The notes: generated by a model from the sequence alone, not told the origin. Positions 1-6,040 are shown, numbered from the stretch's first letter. The stretch is 8,320 bases of DNA from an uncultured Lachnospiraceae bacterium (GCA_946538445.1 CAMNGO010000081.1:1-8320), one strand, 5' to 3'. Numbers and translations are program-made.

Positions 1-1374
1 TTTGAAGAAAACACAAGTTTTCTGATCGTCACAGAGAAAGGGAACAATGGGGGAGACGGACTGGCTCTGGGACGACTTCTTGTAGAGAAGGGCTACCGGG
101 TCAGGATATATGAGATCGGCGGTGTCTCCGGTGCCAGTGACTCCTACAAGGCACAAAGGAAGATTCTTGACCAGCTGGGCATACCGGTGGAGACTTGCTT
201 ACCTGCAGAAGAGTTTGACGTAATCATAGATGCTGTGTTTGGCGTAGGCCTAACCAGGGAAGTCACCGGCATACAGAAAGAGGTATTGGAAGAACTCAAT
301 CGCAGAGATTCCTTCCGGATTGCTGTGGATCTTCCTTCCGGTGTGGATGCCGGGACCGGGCAGATTCTGGGGATCGCTTTCATGGCAGATCTGACCATAA
401 CCTTCGGCCTGGAGAAACTGGGACTTTTACTCTATCCCGGAGCCGCCTGTTGCGGGGAAGTGGTGGTGAAAGATATCGGCTTTCCACAGATGGCCGTGGA
501 GAAGATCAGCCCTGCTGTCCATACTTATGATGCAGCTGATTTAGAGCGGATTCCTGCAAGAAAACCGTGGTCGAATAAAGGAACTTATGGTAAAGTATTA
601 ATGGTAGCCGGGACCAAGAACATGGCAGGAGCGGCCTGCCTCGCCGGAGAGGCAGCTTACCGGTCCGGAAGTGGCCTGATCCGGCTTTTTAGCTGTGAAG
701 AAAACAGGGTTATCTTACAAAGTCTTCTCCCGGAAGCAATCCTTACCACTTACCGGGGAGAGGAAGATGCTCTTTCTGGCCTGAGAGAAGCCATCTCATG
801 GGCCAGCGTCATAGGGTTTGGCCCCGGACTTGGAACAAGCCCTCTCACAGAGAAGATGCTTGGCATGATTCTCTCGGAAGGGAAGGTGCCTCTGGTGATC
901 GATGCGGACGGCATCAATGCATTGTCCCGTCTGAGAGCAGAAGAGTCCATTTTGTGGGAAGAATTCATGAAATACGAGCATGGAATTATACTGACCCCTC
1001 ACCTGATGGAGATGTCCAGATTATGTGGAAAGTCTGTGGAGGAGATCCGGGGCTCCTTGATCGAAACGGCCAGGAATCTGTCAGATAAGGGACATGTCTT
1101 TGTGTTAAAAGACGCAAGAACCATCGTATCTGATGGATCAGGGACCAGTTATCTGAATACCAGTGGAAACCATGGCATGAGTGTAGGTGGAAGCGGAGAT
1201 GTCCTGACCGGACTGATCTGTGGTCTTCTGGCAGGAGGAGCCGGTCTGGCTGAGGCAGCCAGACTGGGCGCTTATTGCCATGGCCTGGCAGGGGATCATG
1301 CTGCCCGAAAGAAGGGGTATCACGCACTACTTGCCCGGGATATCATCGAAGGGATATCGGAAGTATTACCATAA
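1..1374 (+). CDS. nnr: Bifunctional NAD(P)H-hydrate repair enzyme Nnr (epimerase + ADP-dependent dehydratase), 5'-truncated by window edge
   Basis: The protein repairs hydrated NADH/NADPH (NAD(P)HX). The N-terminal YjeF_N epimerase interconverts R and S forms, and the C-terminal ribokinase-like domain dehydrates the S form using ADP (family knowledge). The frame is open from base 1, giving 457 residues. Family proteins are about 500 residues with GNNGGDG near residue 60, so roughly 45 N-terminal residues lie outside the window. Epimerase signatures seen: GNNGGDG at visible residues 14-20, DAVFGVGL at 77-84 and VDLPSGVDAGTG at 109-120. Dehydratase signatures: KGTYGKVLMVAG at 193-204, GFGPGLG at 272-278, DADGINAL at 301-308, LTPHLMEMSRL at 331-341, and the nucleotide/catalytic stretch GGSGDVLTG at 396-404 with Asp400. 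Both halves look intact. It ends 14 bp before the next gene on the same strand, so co-transcription is likely. Its own promoter is not visible. Confidence 0.95.
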   Translation, partial: FEENTSFLIVTEKGNNGGDGLALGRLLVEKGYRVRIYEIGGVSGASDSYKAQRKILDQLGIPVETCLPAEEFDVIIDAVFGVGLTREVTGIQKEVLEELNRRDSFRIAVDLPSGVDAGTGQILGIAFMADLTITFGLEKLGLLLYPGAACCGEVVVKDIGFPQMAVEKISPAVHTYDAADLERIPARKPWSNKGTYGKVLMVAGTKNMAGAACLAGEAAYRSGSGLIRLFSCEENRVILQSLLPEAILTTYRGEEDALSGLREAISWASVIGFGPGLGTSPLTEKMLGMILSEGKVPLVIDADGINALSRLRAEESILWEEFMKYEHGIILTPHLMEMSRLCGKSVEEIRGSLIETARNLSDKGHVFVLKDARTIVSDGSGTSYLNTSGNHGMSVGGSGDVLTGLICGLLAGGAGLAEAARLGAYCHGLAGDHAARKKGYHALLARDIIEGISEVLP

Positions 1375-1388
1375 ATTGGGGGATGAAA

Positions 1389-2315
1389 ATGAACATATAC
1401 ATAACCATTATAATCTTATGTCTTTTGATTTTGGCAGCGGCAGTCTGCTTTATGGCCATCATCCTGATGCGGATGACAGGGGACATGAAGAAGATTGACT
1501 TTTCCAAATTCAAGGACGATGAGGAGAACGAGTACGAGGAAGAAATCATGAATATCGCCCAGGAAGGACACGAACAAGGGGTGATTCTGGCGGACGAAGC
1601 GGAGATGATATCCAATATCTTCGAGTTCGGAGATATGGATGCAAAGAATGTCATGCAATTCCGGCAGAAGATCGTAGGGGTCGAAGCCCACACATCCCTG
1701 GAGGAGGCGATTCATTTTATGGTGGATCAGCATTTCAGCCGATATCCTATCTATGAGGAGGACCTGGATCACATCGTGGGTATCCTGAATCTGAGGGATG
1801 CGGTTAAGGTATGGCTTACTGCCCCGGACAGCACTTTGCTCCAGATCATGAGAAAACCTTTCTTTGTCCACGAAACCATGGACATCAACGAATTGCTGAC
1901 CCAGATGAAAGAGAATAAGATCCATCTTGCTATCGTTGCCGATGAATTCGGACAGACGGTAGGGCTGGTAACCATGGAAGACATCCTGGAGACCATCGTG
2001 GGGGATATTCTGGATGAATATGACGTGGAGGATGTGGAGATTATCCGCTCTCCTGAAAAAGATGAATTTATCGCCAGCGGTATGATCCGGTTGGATGACC
2101 TGGAAGAGGAGCTGGGTATTACCTTTGAGACGGAGGAATTTGAAACACTGAACGGATTCCTCATCAATGAGCTGGGACATCTTCCGGAACCGGGTGAAGA
2201 AGTGCAGGTTCACTTCAAGGGATATGTTTTCCGCACAAAGGAACAGAAGGATAAGATCCTGCGTCAGATTCATATCAAAAAAGAAGAGAAAGAAGAAGAA
2301 AAGCATGAAGATTGA
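1389..2315 (+). CDS. CBS-pair / CorC_HlyC-domain membrane protein (hemolysin/CorC family) lacking the DUF21 domain
   Basis: 308 residues. One hydrophobic segment lies at residues 2-27, followed by an acidic linker (36-52), a tandem CBS pair (about 83-207) and a C-terminal CorC_HlyC domain (about 215-296), then a Lys/Glu-rich tail. The CBS pair is diagnosed by FSRYPIYEEDLDHIVGIL (116-133) and AIVADEFGQTVGLVTMEDIL (181-200) followed by ETIVGDI and DEYD. Family members with an N-terminal four-helix DUF21 (CNNM) domain are linked to Mg2+ transport. This one has a single helix instead and resembles soluble CorC plus an anchor, so a transport role is unproven and an accessory or sensing role is possible. 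ATG 1389 is preferred over ATG 1383 because GGGGG at 1378-1382 is correctly spaced only for 1389; using 1383 would add two residues. The 3' end overlaps the aminotransferase start by 11 bp, which suggests translational coupling. Confidence 0.88.
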   Translation: MNIYITIIILCLLILAAAVCFMAIILMRMTGDMKKIDFSKFKDDEENEYEEEIMNIAQEGHEQGVILADEAEMISNIFEFGDMDAKNVMQFRQKIVGVEAHTSLEEAIHFMVDQHFSRYPIYEEDLDHIVGILNLRDAVKVWLTAPDSTLLQIMRKPFFVHETMDINELLTQMKENKIHLAIVADEFGQTVGLVTMEDILETIVGDILDEYDVEDVEIIRSPEKDEFIASGMIRLDDLEEELGITFETEEFETLNGFLINELGHLPEPGEEVQVHFKGYVFRTKEQKDKILRQIHIKKEEKEEEKHED

Positions 2316-3480
2316 GAAAGCTGATAAGATGAAAGGCTTTGAAGCCGGCATCTTTACCATACTAAATGAAAAGAAACTGGAGGTGGAGAAAACCGGACGG
2401 AAAATATTTAATTTTTCCATCGGTACACCGGATTTCAAGCCATTTCCTCATATCATGAAAACCGTTTCAGACGCCTGTCTTAAGCCGGAGAACTACAAGT
2501 ATTCCATCACAGACATGGAGGAATTGCTGGAGGCCGTACAATATCGGTATCGGAAAAGATATGGAGTAGATCTCCAAAAAGATGAGATCATGTCGATTTA
2601 TGGATCCCAGGAAGGAATGGCTCATATCCTTCAGCCCCTGATCAATCCCGGGGATGTGGTGCTGCTGCCTAATCCGGGTTATCCGATCTTCTCCATGGGT
2701 GCCTATCTGGCCCAGGCTGAACAGTGGTATTATCCCCTGACTCCGGATAAGGATTACCTCCCGGACTTTAAGGAAATCCCTGAGGATATCAGAAAAGCCG
2801 CCAAGGTCATGGTGGTTTCCTATCCGGCCAATCCTCTCTGTGTGACGGCTCCCGATTCTTTCTATGAGGAATTGATCGCATTTGCAAAAGAGAACGAGAT
2901 CATCATCATTCATGATAATGCTTATTCAGATATCGTGTATGACGGAAGACCGGGAAAATCCTTCCTTTCTTTCCCAGGTGCAAAGGACGTGGGTGTAGAA
3001 TTCTATTCCCTGTCCAAATCCTTTAATTATACAGGAGCCCGTATGTCATTTGTCCTTGGCAATCATGAGATTGTGGATCTCTTTAAGACCTTCCGTTCTC
3101 AGATTGACTACGGGATATTCTATCCGATTCAGATGGGAGCCATCGATGCTCTGACGGGTGACTATGACACGGAAATCCGCCGGCAATGCGACGAATATGA
3201 ACGAAGAAGGGATGCCCTCTGTGAGGGATTTACTGAGATCGGCTGGCATATACCAAAGAGTCAGGGAACCATGTTTGCATGGGGACCGATTCCGGACCAG
3301 TACGATGATTCCGACAGCTTCGTGCTGGATCTGATCGAAAAGACCGGTGTGATCTGCACACCGGGAAGCAGTTTCGGAAGCCTCGGAGAAGGCTATGTAC
3401 GCTTTGCCCTGGTACTTCCTCCGGAGGAGATCGCAGAGGCAGTGAAAGCCGTGAAAGAGAGCGGGATCCTCTCAAAATAA
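2305..3480 (+). CDS. PLP-dependent aminotransferase, class I/II (fold type I)
   Basis: 391 residues, a normal length for aspartate-aminotransferase-fold enzymes, which move an amino group between an amino acid and a 2-oxo acid in the cytoplasm. Landmarks: FSIGTPDFKP (37-46), YGSQEGMAHIL (99-109) for phosphate binding, NPGYPIF (123-129), PANP with Asn176, HDNAYSDI with Asp204 and Tyr207, SLSK with Schiff-base Lys238, Arg246 in TGAR, and GEGYVRFAL with substrate-carboxylate Arg366. The pattern resembles the branch holding LL-diaminopimelate aminotransferase-like and alanine aminotransferase-like enzymes, but the substrate cannot be read from sequence and the context (cofactor repair, CBS protein) does not settle it. 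ATG 2305 overlaps the upstream gene by 11 bp and has only a weak purine-rich AAGAAG tract ahead of it, consistent with coupled translation. ATG 2329 is a less likely alternative start, because using it would delete N-terminal residues that look native. Confidence 0.92.
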   Translation: MKIEKADKMKGFEAGIFTILNEKKLEVEKTGRKIFNFSIGTPDFKPFPHIMKTVSDACLKPENYKYSITDMEELLEAVQYRYRKRYGVDLQKDEIMSIYGSQEGMAHILQPLINPGDVVLLPNPGYPIFSMGAYLAQAEQWYYPLTPDKDYLPDFKEIPEDIRKAAKVMVVSYPANPLCVTAPDSFYEELIAFAKENEIIIIHDNAYSDIVYDGRPGKSFLSFPGAKDVGVEFYSLSKSFNYTGARMSFVLGNHEIVDLFKTFRSQIDYGIFYPIQMGAIDALTGDYDTEIRRQCDEYERRRDALCEGFTEIGWHIPKSQGTMFAWGPIPDQYDDSDSFVLDLIEKTGVICTPGSSFGSLGEGYVRFALVLPPEEIAEAVKAVKESGILSK

Positions 3481-3483
3481 CCG

Positions 3484-3512
3484 TTTACCTTATATATCGG
3501 GTATGATATAAT
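3484..3512 (+). promoter_or_regulatory. Sigma-A type promoter (extended -10) upstream of yebC
   Basis: The -35 element TTTACC (3484-3489) lies exactly 17 bp from a perfect TATAAT (3507-3512). TG at 3504-3505 with one intervening base makes an extended -10. Transcription would start near 3519, giving a leader of about 54 nt before yebC. The -35 begins only 3 bp after the aminotransferase stop, and no terminator hairpin separates the two genes. Some read-through from the upstream cluster is therefore possible. Confidence 0.75.
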
Positions 3513-3519
3513 ATATAAG
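3489..3519. repeat. Perfect 9-bp inverted repeat straddling the yebC promoter -10
   Basis: CTTATATAT at 3489-3497 is exactly complementary to ATATATAAG at 3511-3519, with a 13-nt spacer. One arm begins at the end of the -35 hexamer. The other covers the last two bases of the -10 and the predicted start site. This placement suits a repressor operator, but both arms are almost pure A/T, so chance is a real alternative. Confidence 0.4.
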
Positions 3520-3572
3520 ATTTTCTGGAGGTCCGGAAAAAAATTTGATTTTACAGAGTAAGGAGAATTGAT

Positions 3573-4310
3573 ATGTCAGGACATTCAAAATTTGCAAACA
3601 TTAAACATAAAAAAGAAAAAAATGATGCTGCAAAGGGAAAAATCTTTACGGTGATCGGACGTGAGATTGCCGTTGCCGTAAAAGAAGGCGGAGCCGATCC
3701 GGCCAATAACAGCAAGCTTCGTGATGTGATTGCTAAAGCGAAAGCCAACAACATGCCGAATGATACCATCGAACGTGGAATCAAGAAAGCAGCCGGCGAT
3801 GCCAACTCCGTTAACTATGTGCAGAATACTTATGAGGGATACGGTCCCAGCGGTACAGCAGTGATCGTTGAGACCCTTACAGATAACAAAAACCGTACAG
3901 CAGCCAATGTACGTGCGGCATTCTCCAAAGGAAAAGGAAACATCGGAACCAGCGGATGTGTATCCTTCATGTTCCAGAAGAAGGGACAGATCATTATTTC
4001 CAAAGAAGAGTATGAGACAGACCCGGACGAATTCATGATGATCGCACTGGATTTGGGGGCCGAGGACTTTGTGGAAGAGGATGACAGTTACGAGATCACC
4101 ACAGACCCGGATGCCTTCAGCGAAGTAAGAGAAGGACTGGAGAAGGAAGGCGTACCTATGGCATCCGCGGAAGTTACCATGATCCCGGATACTTATGTCA
4201 CTCTTTCTGATCCGGATGACATCAAAAATATGAACCGTATCCTGGATCTCCTGGAAGGTGATGATGATGTGCAGGCCGTATATCATAACTGGGAAGAGGA
4301 CGACGAATAG
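3573..4310 (+). CDS. yebC: YebC/PmpR (TACO1) family protein
   Basis: 245 residues, the usual family length. The highly conserved opening is MSGHSKFANIKHKKEKNDAA, followed by GKIFTVIGREI, the SKLRDVIAKAKANNMPNDTIERGIKKAAG helix region (about 49-77), EGYGPSGTAVIVE (90-102), NRTAANVRAAFSKGKGN, and GCVSFMF. The acidic C-terminus holds the third domain. Family members have been described as DNA-binding regulators and, for mitochondrial TACO1 and bacterial YebC, as translation factors that act at difficult sequences such as proline runs. Which role applies here cannot be decided from sequence. AGGAG at 3561-3565, 7 nt before ATG, fixes the start, and a strong promoter lies immediately upstream. No frameshift or missing motif is seen. 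Confidence 0.95.
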   Translation: MSGHSKFANIKHKKEKNDAAKGKIFTVIGREIAVAVKEGGADPANNSKLRDVIAKAKANNMPNDTIERGIKKAAGDANSVNYVQNTYEGYGPSGTAVIVETLTDNKNRTAANVRAAFSKGKGNIGTSGCVSFMFQKKGQIIISKEEYETDPDEFMMIALDLGAEDFVEEDDSYEITTDPDAFSEVREGLEKEGVPMASAEVTMIPDTYVTLSDPDDIKNMNRILDLLEGDDDVQAVYHNWEEDDE

Positions 4311-4340
4311 TTCACCAACTTTTCACAGTTTGAAAAGATA

Positions 4341-4372
4341 GTCTTAAGTATTTTTTACTTTTTTTGTAAGAC
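4341..4372 (+). terminator. Weak T-rich inverted repeat after yebC, possible inefficient terminator
   Basis: GTCTTA (4341-4346) can pair with TAAGAC (4367-4372). Inside it AGTA (4347-4350) pairs with TACT (4356-4359) around a T5 loop, followed by a T run. The pairing is A/T-rich and weak, so strong termination is doubtful. It may instead be a spacer or operator between yebC and the metallopeptidase gene. Confidence 0.25.
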
Positions 4373-4380
4373 GAGAGTAG

Positions 4381-4420
4381 TATGATTTCTCTAACTTAAG
4401 GAACAGGAATATTCCTTGAG
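4381..4420 (+). promoter_or_regulatory. Possible -10 box and 5'-leader hairpin upstream of the metallopeptidase gene
   Basis: TATGAT at 4381-4386 is a reasonable -10, but no convincing -35 sits at the proper distance (the region is a T run). Just beyond the implied start site, CTTAAGGAA (4395-4403) pairs with TTCCTTGAG (4412-4420): a 9-bp stem with one G-U pair and an 8-nt loop. The inner GGAATATTCC is a perfect palindrome. The hairpin ends 12 nt before the AAAGGAGG ribosome binding site at 4433-4440, so it could protect the mRNA 5' end or act as an operator. The promoter call is weak; the hairpin itself is directly visible. Confidence 0.3.
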
Positions 4421-4448
4421 TGACTGTGCGAGAAAGGAGGTATTCATT

Positions 4449-5171
4449 ATGTATGGATATGGATACGGAATGGGTTATGGTTATGGCTTCAGCTGGACTT
4501 ATCTTCTCGTAATCATCGGATTGATCATCTCCATGGCAGCTTCGGCTAGAGTCAAGAGCACATATAGCAAATATGCCAGGGTAAGAAGCAGGAATGGAAT
4601 TACAGGTGCCCAGGCGGCTCAGACTATTCTCCAGGGAGCAGGAATATACGATGTGAGGATTGAACACATCGCAGGAAGTCTGACAGATAATTATAATCCT
4701 ACTACGAAAGTTCTGAACCTGTCAGATTCCACCTATGGATCCACTTCAGTGGCCGCCATCGGTGTGGCCGCCCATGAGTGCGGGCATGCCATCCAGCATC
4801 AGACCAATTATGCACCATTGAATATCAGAGGGGCCATGGTACCTGCGGTTAATATCGGCAGCACCATCTCTATTCCTATGATATTGATCGGTGTGCTTTT
4901 AAGCTATAATCAGACCTTGATCACTTTGGGAATCGCCTTGTTCTCCCTGACATTATTGTTCCAGCTGGTGACTCTGCCGGTGGAATTTGACGCATCAAAC
5001 AGAGCACTTCGCATCCTGGATAATTCGGGACTTCTGGATACACAGGAAGTCTCCCAGGCTAAGAAAGTTTTATCCGCAGCAGCCATGACCTATGTGGCGG
5101 CAGCGGCCGTTTCCGCTCTTCAGCTTCTGCGTCTTGTCCTCATGTTTGGTGGGAGAGGAAGAAGGAATTGA
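4449..5171 (+). CDS. yugP: Membrane zinc metallopeptidase, YugP family (Zn_peptidase_2)
   Basis: 240 residues. The zinc-binding HEXXH motif is HECGH at 109-113 in GVAAHECGHAIQHQ; Glu110 is the expected catalytic base. PVEFDASNRA (177-186) supplies the likely third ligand, Glu179, as in other minigluzincin-like membrane proteases. Hydrophobic segments at about 16-32, 137-152, 157-175 and 208-232 indicate a polytopic membrane protein. The N-terminus is a short Gly/Tyr repeat (MYGYGYGMGYGYGF) encoded by near-identical TATGGA/TATGGT units. Substrate is unknown for the family. The start is fixed by a near-perfect AAAGGAGG at 4433-4440, 8 nt upstream; an in-frame ATG at 4416 has no such site. The stop TGA (5169-5171) overlaps the TTG start of rlmH, so the two genes are translationally coupled. 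Confidence 0.92.
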   Translation: MYGYGYGMGYGYGFSWTYLLVIIGLIISMAASARVKSTYSKYARVRSRNGITGAQAAQTILQGAGIYDVRIEHIAGSLTDNYNPTTKVLNLSDSTYGSTSVAAIGVAAHECGHAIQHQTNYAPLNIRGAMVPAVNIGSTISIPMILIGVLLSYNQTLITLGIALFSLTLLFQLVTLPVEFDASNRALRILDNSGLLDTQEVSQAKKVLSAAAMTYVAAAAVSALQLLRLVLMFGGRGRRN

Positions 5172-5626
5172 AAGCGCTGAAGATTATCTGCGTCGGTAAG
5201 ATAAAAGAAAAATATTTCAATGAGGGAATCGATCTCTACGGAAAAGAAATCAGGAGATCGGTTCCCCTTGAAATTCTGGAATGTCCGGATGAACCGACTC
5301 CGGAAAGAGCATCCGCCGCACAGGAGGAAGCAATCCGCATCAAGGAAGGCAGAAGAATCTTGCAGAAGATTCAGGACGATGATCATGTGATCGCCTTGTG
5401 TATCGATGGAAAGGAATATTCCAGTCCTGCCTGGGCCTCCCACATGAAGAAAGTCATGAGCAGCGTAGCGGGCTCTCTGGTATTTGTAATCGGAGGCTCC
5501 CTGGGTTTATCTGATGATGTGGTTCGGAGAGCTGATGAAAAACTCAGTTTTTCTTCCATGACATTTCCCCATCAGATGATGCGGATGATACTTTGTGAGC
5601 AGATCGCCAAGGCATTAAAAATATAA
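5168..5626 (+). CDS. rlmH: 23S rRNA (pseudouridine1915-N3)-methyltransferase RlmH, with a short C-terminus
   Basis: 152 residues of the SPOUT methyltransferase family, which methylates the pseudouridine in helix 69 of 23S rRNA on the 70S ribosome. Seen: KIICVGKIKEKYF at the N-terminus, IDGKEYSS (79-86), the SAM-binding knot loop FVIGGSLGLSDDV (106-118), RADEKLSFSSMTFPHQMMR (121-139) and EQIAKALKI to the stop. The start is TTG with an AAGGA site just upstream; it overlaps the preceding stop as TTGA. Oddity: well-known homologues such as Staphylococcus OrfX continue about eight residues further and end in a Tyr-His-Lys type tail (EQVYRAFKIMRGEAYHK), and have Tyr where this protein has Ala147. 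Neither shifted reading frame after 5626 recovers that tail, so a simple frameshift does not explain its absence. Fold and SAM site look intact; full catalytic activity is less certain. Confidence 0.9.
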   Translation: MKALKIICVGKIKEKYFNEGIDLYGKEIRRSVPLEILECPDEPTPERASAAQEEAIRIKEGRRILQKIQDDDHVIALCIDGKEYSSPAWASHMKKVMSSVAGSLVFVIGGSLGLSDDVVRRADEKLSFSSMTFPHQMMRMILCEQIAKALKI

Positions 5627-5628
5627 TC

Positions 5629-5657
5629 TTGTATTGTTCTTCGTTTTGTGCTATACT
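5629..5657 (+). promoter_or_regulatory. Extended -10 promoter for tRNA-Arg
   Basis: TATACT at 5652-5657 is preceded by TGC (5649-5651), forming an extended -10. A weak -35, TTGTAT (5629-5634), lies 17 bp upstream. Transcription would start near 5664, about 42 nt before the mature tRNA. It begins only 3 bp after the rlmH stop. Confidence 0.6.
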
Positions 5658-5685
5658 ATTTCTTGCTGATTTGGTATTAATAAAT

Positions 5686-5709
5686 ATCCATATCAGCTCA
5701 GATATGGAT
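5686..5709 (+). repeat. Perfect 9-bp hairpin overlapping the tRNA 5' end
   Basis: ATCCATATC (5686-5694) pairs exactly with GATATGGAT (5701-5709) around AGCTCA. The right arm includes the first four bases of the mature tRNA acceptor stem (5706-5709). In the precursor this hairpin would compete with the acceptor stem or set the 5' processing context. TCAGCTCAG in this leader also echoes TCAGTAGCTCAG within the tRNA itself. Confidence 0.5.
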
Positions 5710-5778
5710 CAGTAGCTCAGGGGATAGAGCACCAGTTTCCGGAGCTGGGTGTCGGGGGTTCGAATCCCTCCTGGTTCA
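5706..5778 (+). tRNA. tRNA-Arg (anticodon CCG)
   Basis: A full cloverleaf can be drawn. The acceptor stem 5706-5712/5771-5777 has 7 pairs, two of them G-U. The D stem GCTC/GAGC is at 5715-5718/5727-5730. The anticodon stem is 5732-5736/5744-5748, with loop TTCCGGA placing CCG at 5739-5741, which reads CGG (Arg). The variable loop is 5749-5753, and the T stem GGGGG/CCCTC encloses the canonical TTCGAAT loop (5759-5765). Discriminator is A5778. The CCA end is not encoded (TTA follows), so it must be added after transcription. The 73-nt length is normal. It is followed directly by a strong terminator. Confidence 0.95.
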
Positions 5779-5780
5779 TT
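5762..5780 (+). repeat. 19-bp direct repeat, left copy (tRNA-Arg 3' end; att-like)
   Basis: GAATCCCTCCTGGTTCATT covers the T-loop/T-stem 3' strand, the acceptor 3' strand and the discriminator base of tRNA-Arg plus TT. It recurs identically at 5947-5965. Duplicated tRNA 3' ends are the normal signature of site-specific integration. Confidence 0.85.
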
Positions 5781-5820
5781 AAAAATCCGTCCATACCATG
5801 TGGTATGGGCGGGTTTTTCT
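5781..5820. terminator. Strong intrinsic terminator after tRNA-Arg, usable in both directions
   Basis: CCGTCCATACC (5787-5797) pairs with GGTATGGGCGG (5802-5812) around ATGT: an 11-bp stem with one G-U pair, then GTTTTT. An A run (5781-5785) precedes the stem, so the minus-strand transcript also has a stem followed by a U tract (one A-C mismatch in that direction). It can end both the tRNA transcript and any read-through from the convergent lipoprotein gene. Confidence 0.88.
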
Positions 5821-5837
5821 ATTTATCAAAGACTAAG

Positions 5838-5957
5838 AGGAGGGATTCGAACAAGGAGGGAGCCCGTGGAACGGGCGGAAACGGAAAGGTCCGGGGTGAC
5901 CTTTCCGTGCCGACGTGGCCTGAAAGGCGGCAGGAGCCGCCGGCGGGAATCCCTCCT
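5838..5957. mobile_element. GC-rich multi-hairpin repeat with tRNA-T-arm terminal inverted repeats
   Basis: About 120 bp, clearly richer in G+C than its surroundings. Terminal inverted repeats AGGAGGGATTC (5838-5848) and GAATCCCTCCT (5947-5957) are perfect over 11 bp. The left end continues as GATTCGAAC, so 5838-5852 is the exact reverse complement of tRNA bases 5758-5772, including the T-loop. Inside are three further hairpins: 5862-5867/5871-5876 (6 bp), 5881-5891/5898-5908 (perfect 11 bp, 6-nt loop) and 5926-5931/5936-5941 (6 bp, 4-nt loop). No protein reading frame in it looks real. It resembles a MITE or REP-like non-autonomous element, or a structured RNA or attachment scar. I cannot assign it to a named family; mobility is inferred from its shape. 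Confidence 0.6.
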
Positions 5958-5965
5958 GGTTCATT
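5947..5965 (+). repeat. 19-bp direct repeat, right copy (att-like duplicate of tRNA-Arg 3' end)
   Basis: Identical to 5762-5780; identity stops on both sides (G versus C at the left, T versus A at the right). The two copies are 185 bp apart and enclose the terminator and most of the hairpin element. Nothing in between encodes a recombinase. Confidence 0.8.
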
Positions 5966-6040
5966 TCCTTGATTGCCCTGAAACAGCTCATGGGCTGACT
6001 ATCTGCCTAGAGCTTAGACACATCAGTATAAATAGGTGCA

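Noticed and set aside
1416..2438. Long minus-strand open frame opposite the CBS/CorC gene (340 codons)
   Set aside because: It is a shadow of the well-supported plus-strand genes: Phe/Leu/His-rich translation, no family motifs and no ribosome binding site.
3527..3571. Possible leader peptide before yebC (GGAGG at 3527, TTG 3545, stop 3571)
   Set aside because: The spacing from GGAGG to TTG is 13 nt, the start is TTG, only 8 codons are encoded, and yebC has its own good ribosome binding site.
3585..4286. Minus-strand open frame of 233 codons opposite yebC
   Set aside because: It is antisense to a highly conserved gene and the translation lacks recognisable motifs.
4451..4488. TATGGA-type short tandem repeats as a possible microsatellite or phase-variable tract
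   Set aside because: They are explained by the Gly/Tyr-rich N-terminus of the metallopeptidase, and the units are imperfect, so slippage is unlikely.
5781..5965. CRISPR array or cobalamin/T-box type riboswitch
   Set aside because: There are only two copies of the direct repeat, which derive from the tRNA, and no conserved riboswitch core was recognised among the hairpins.
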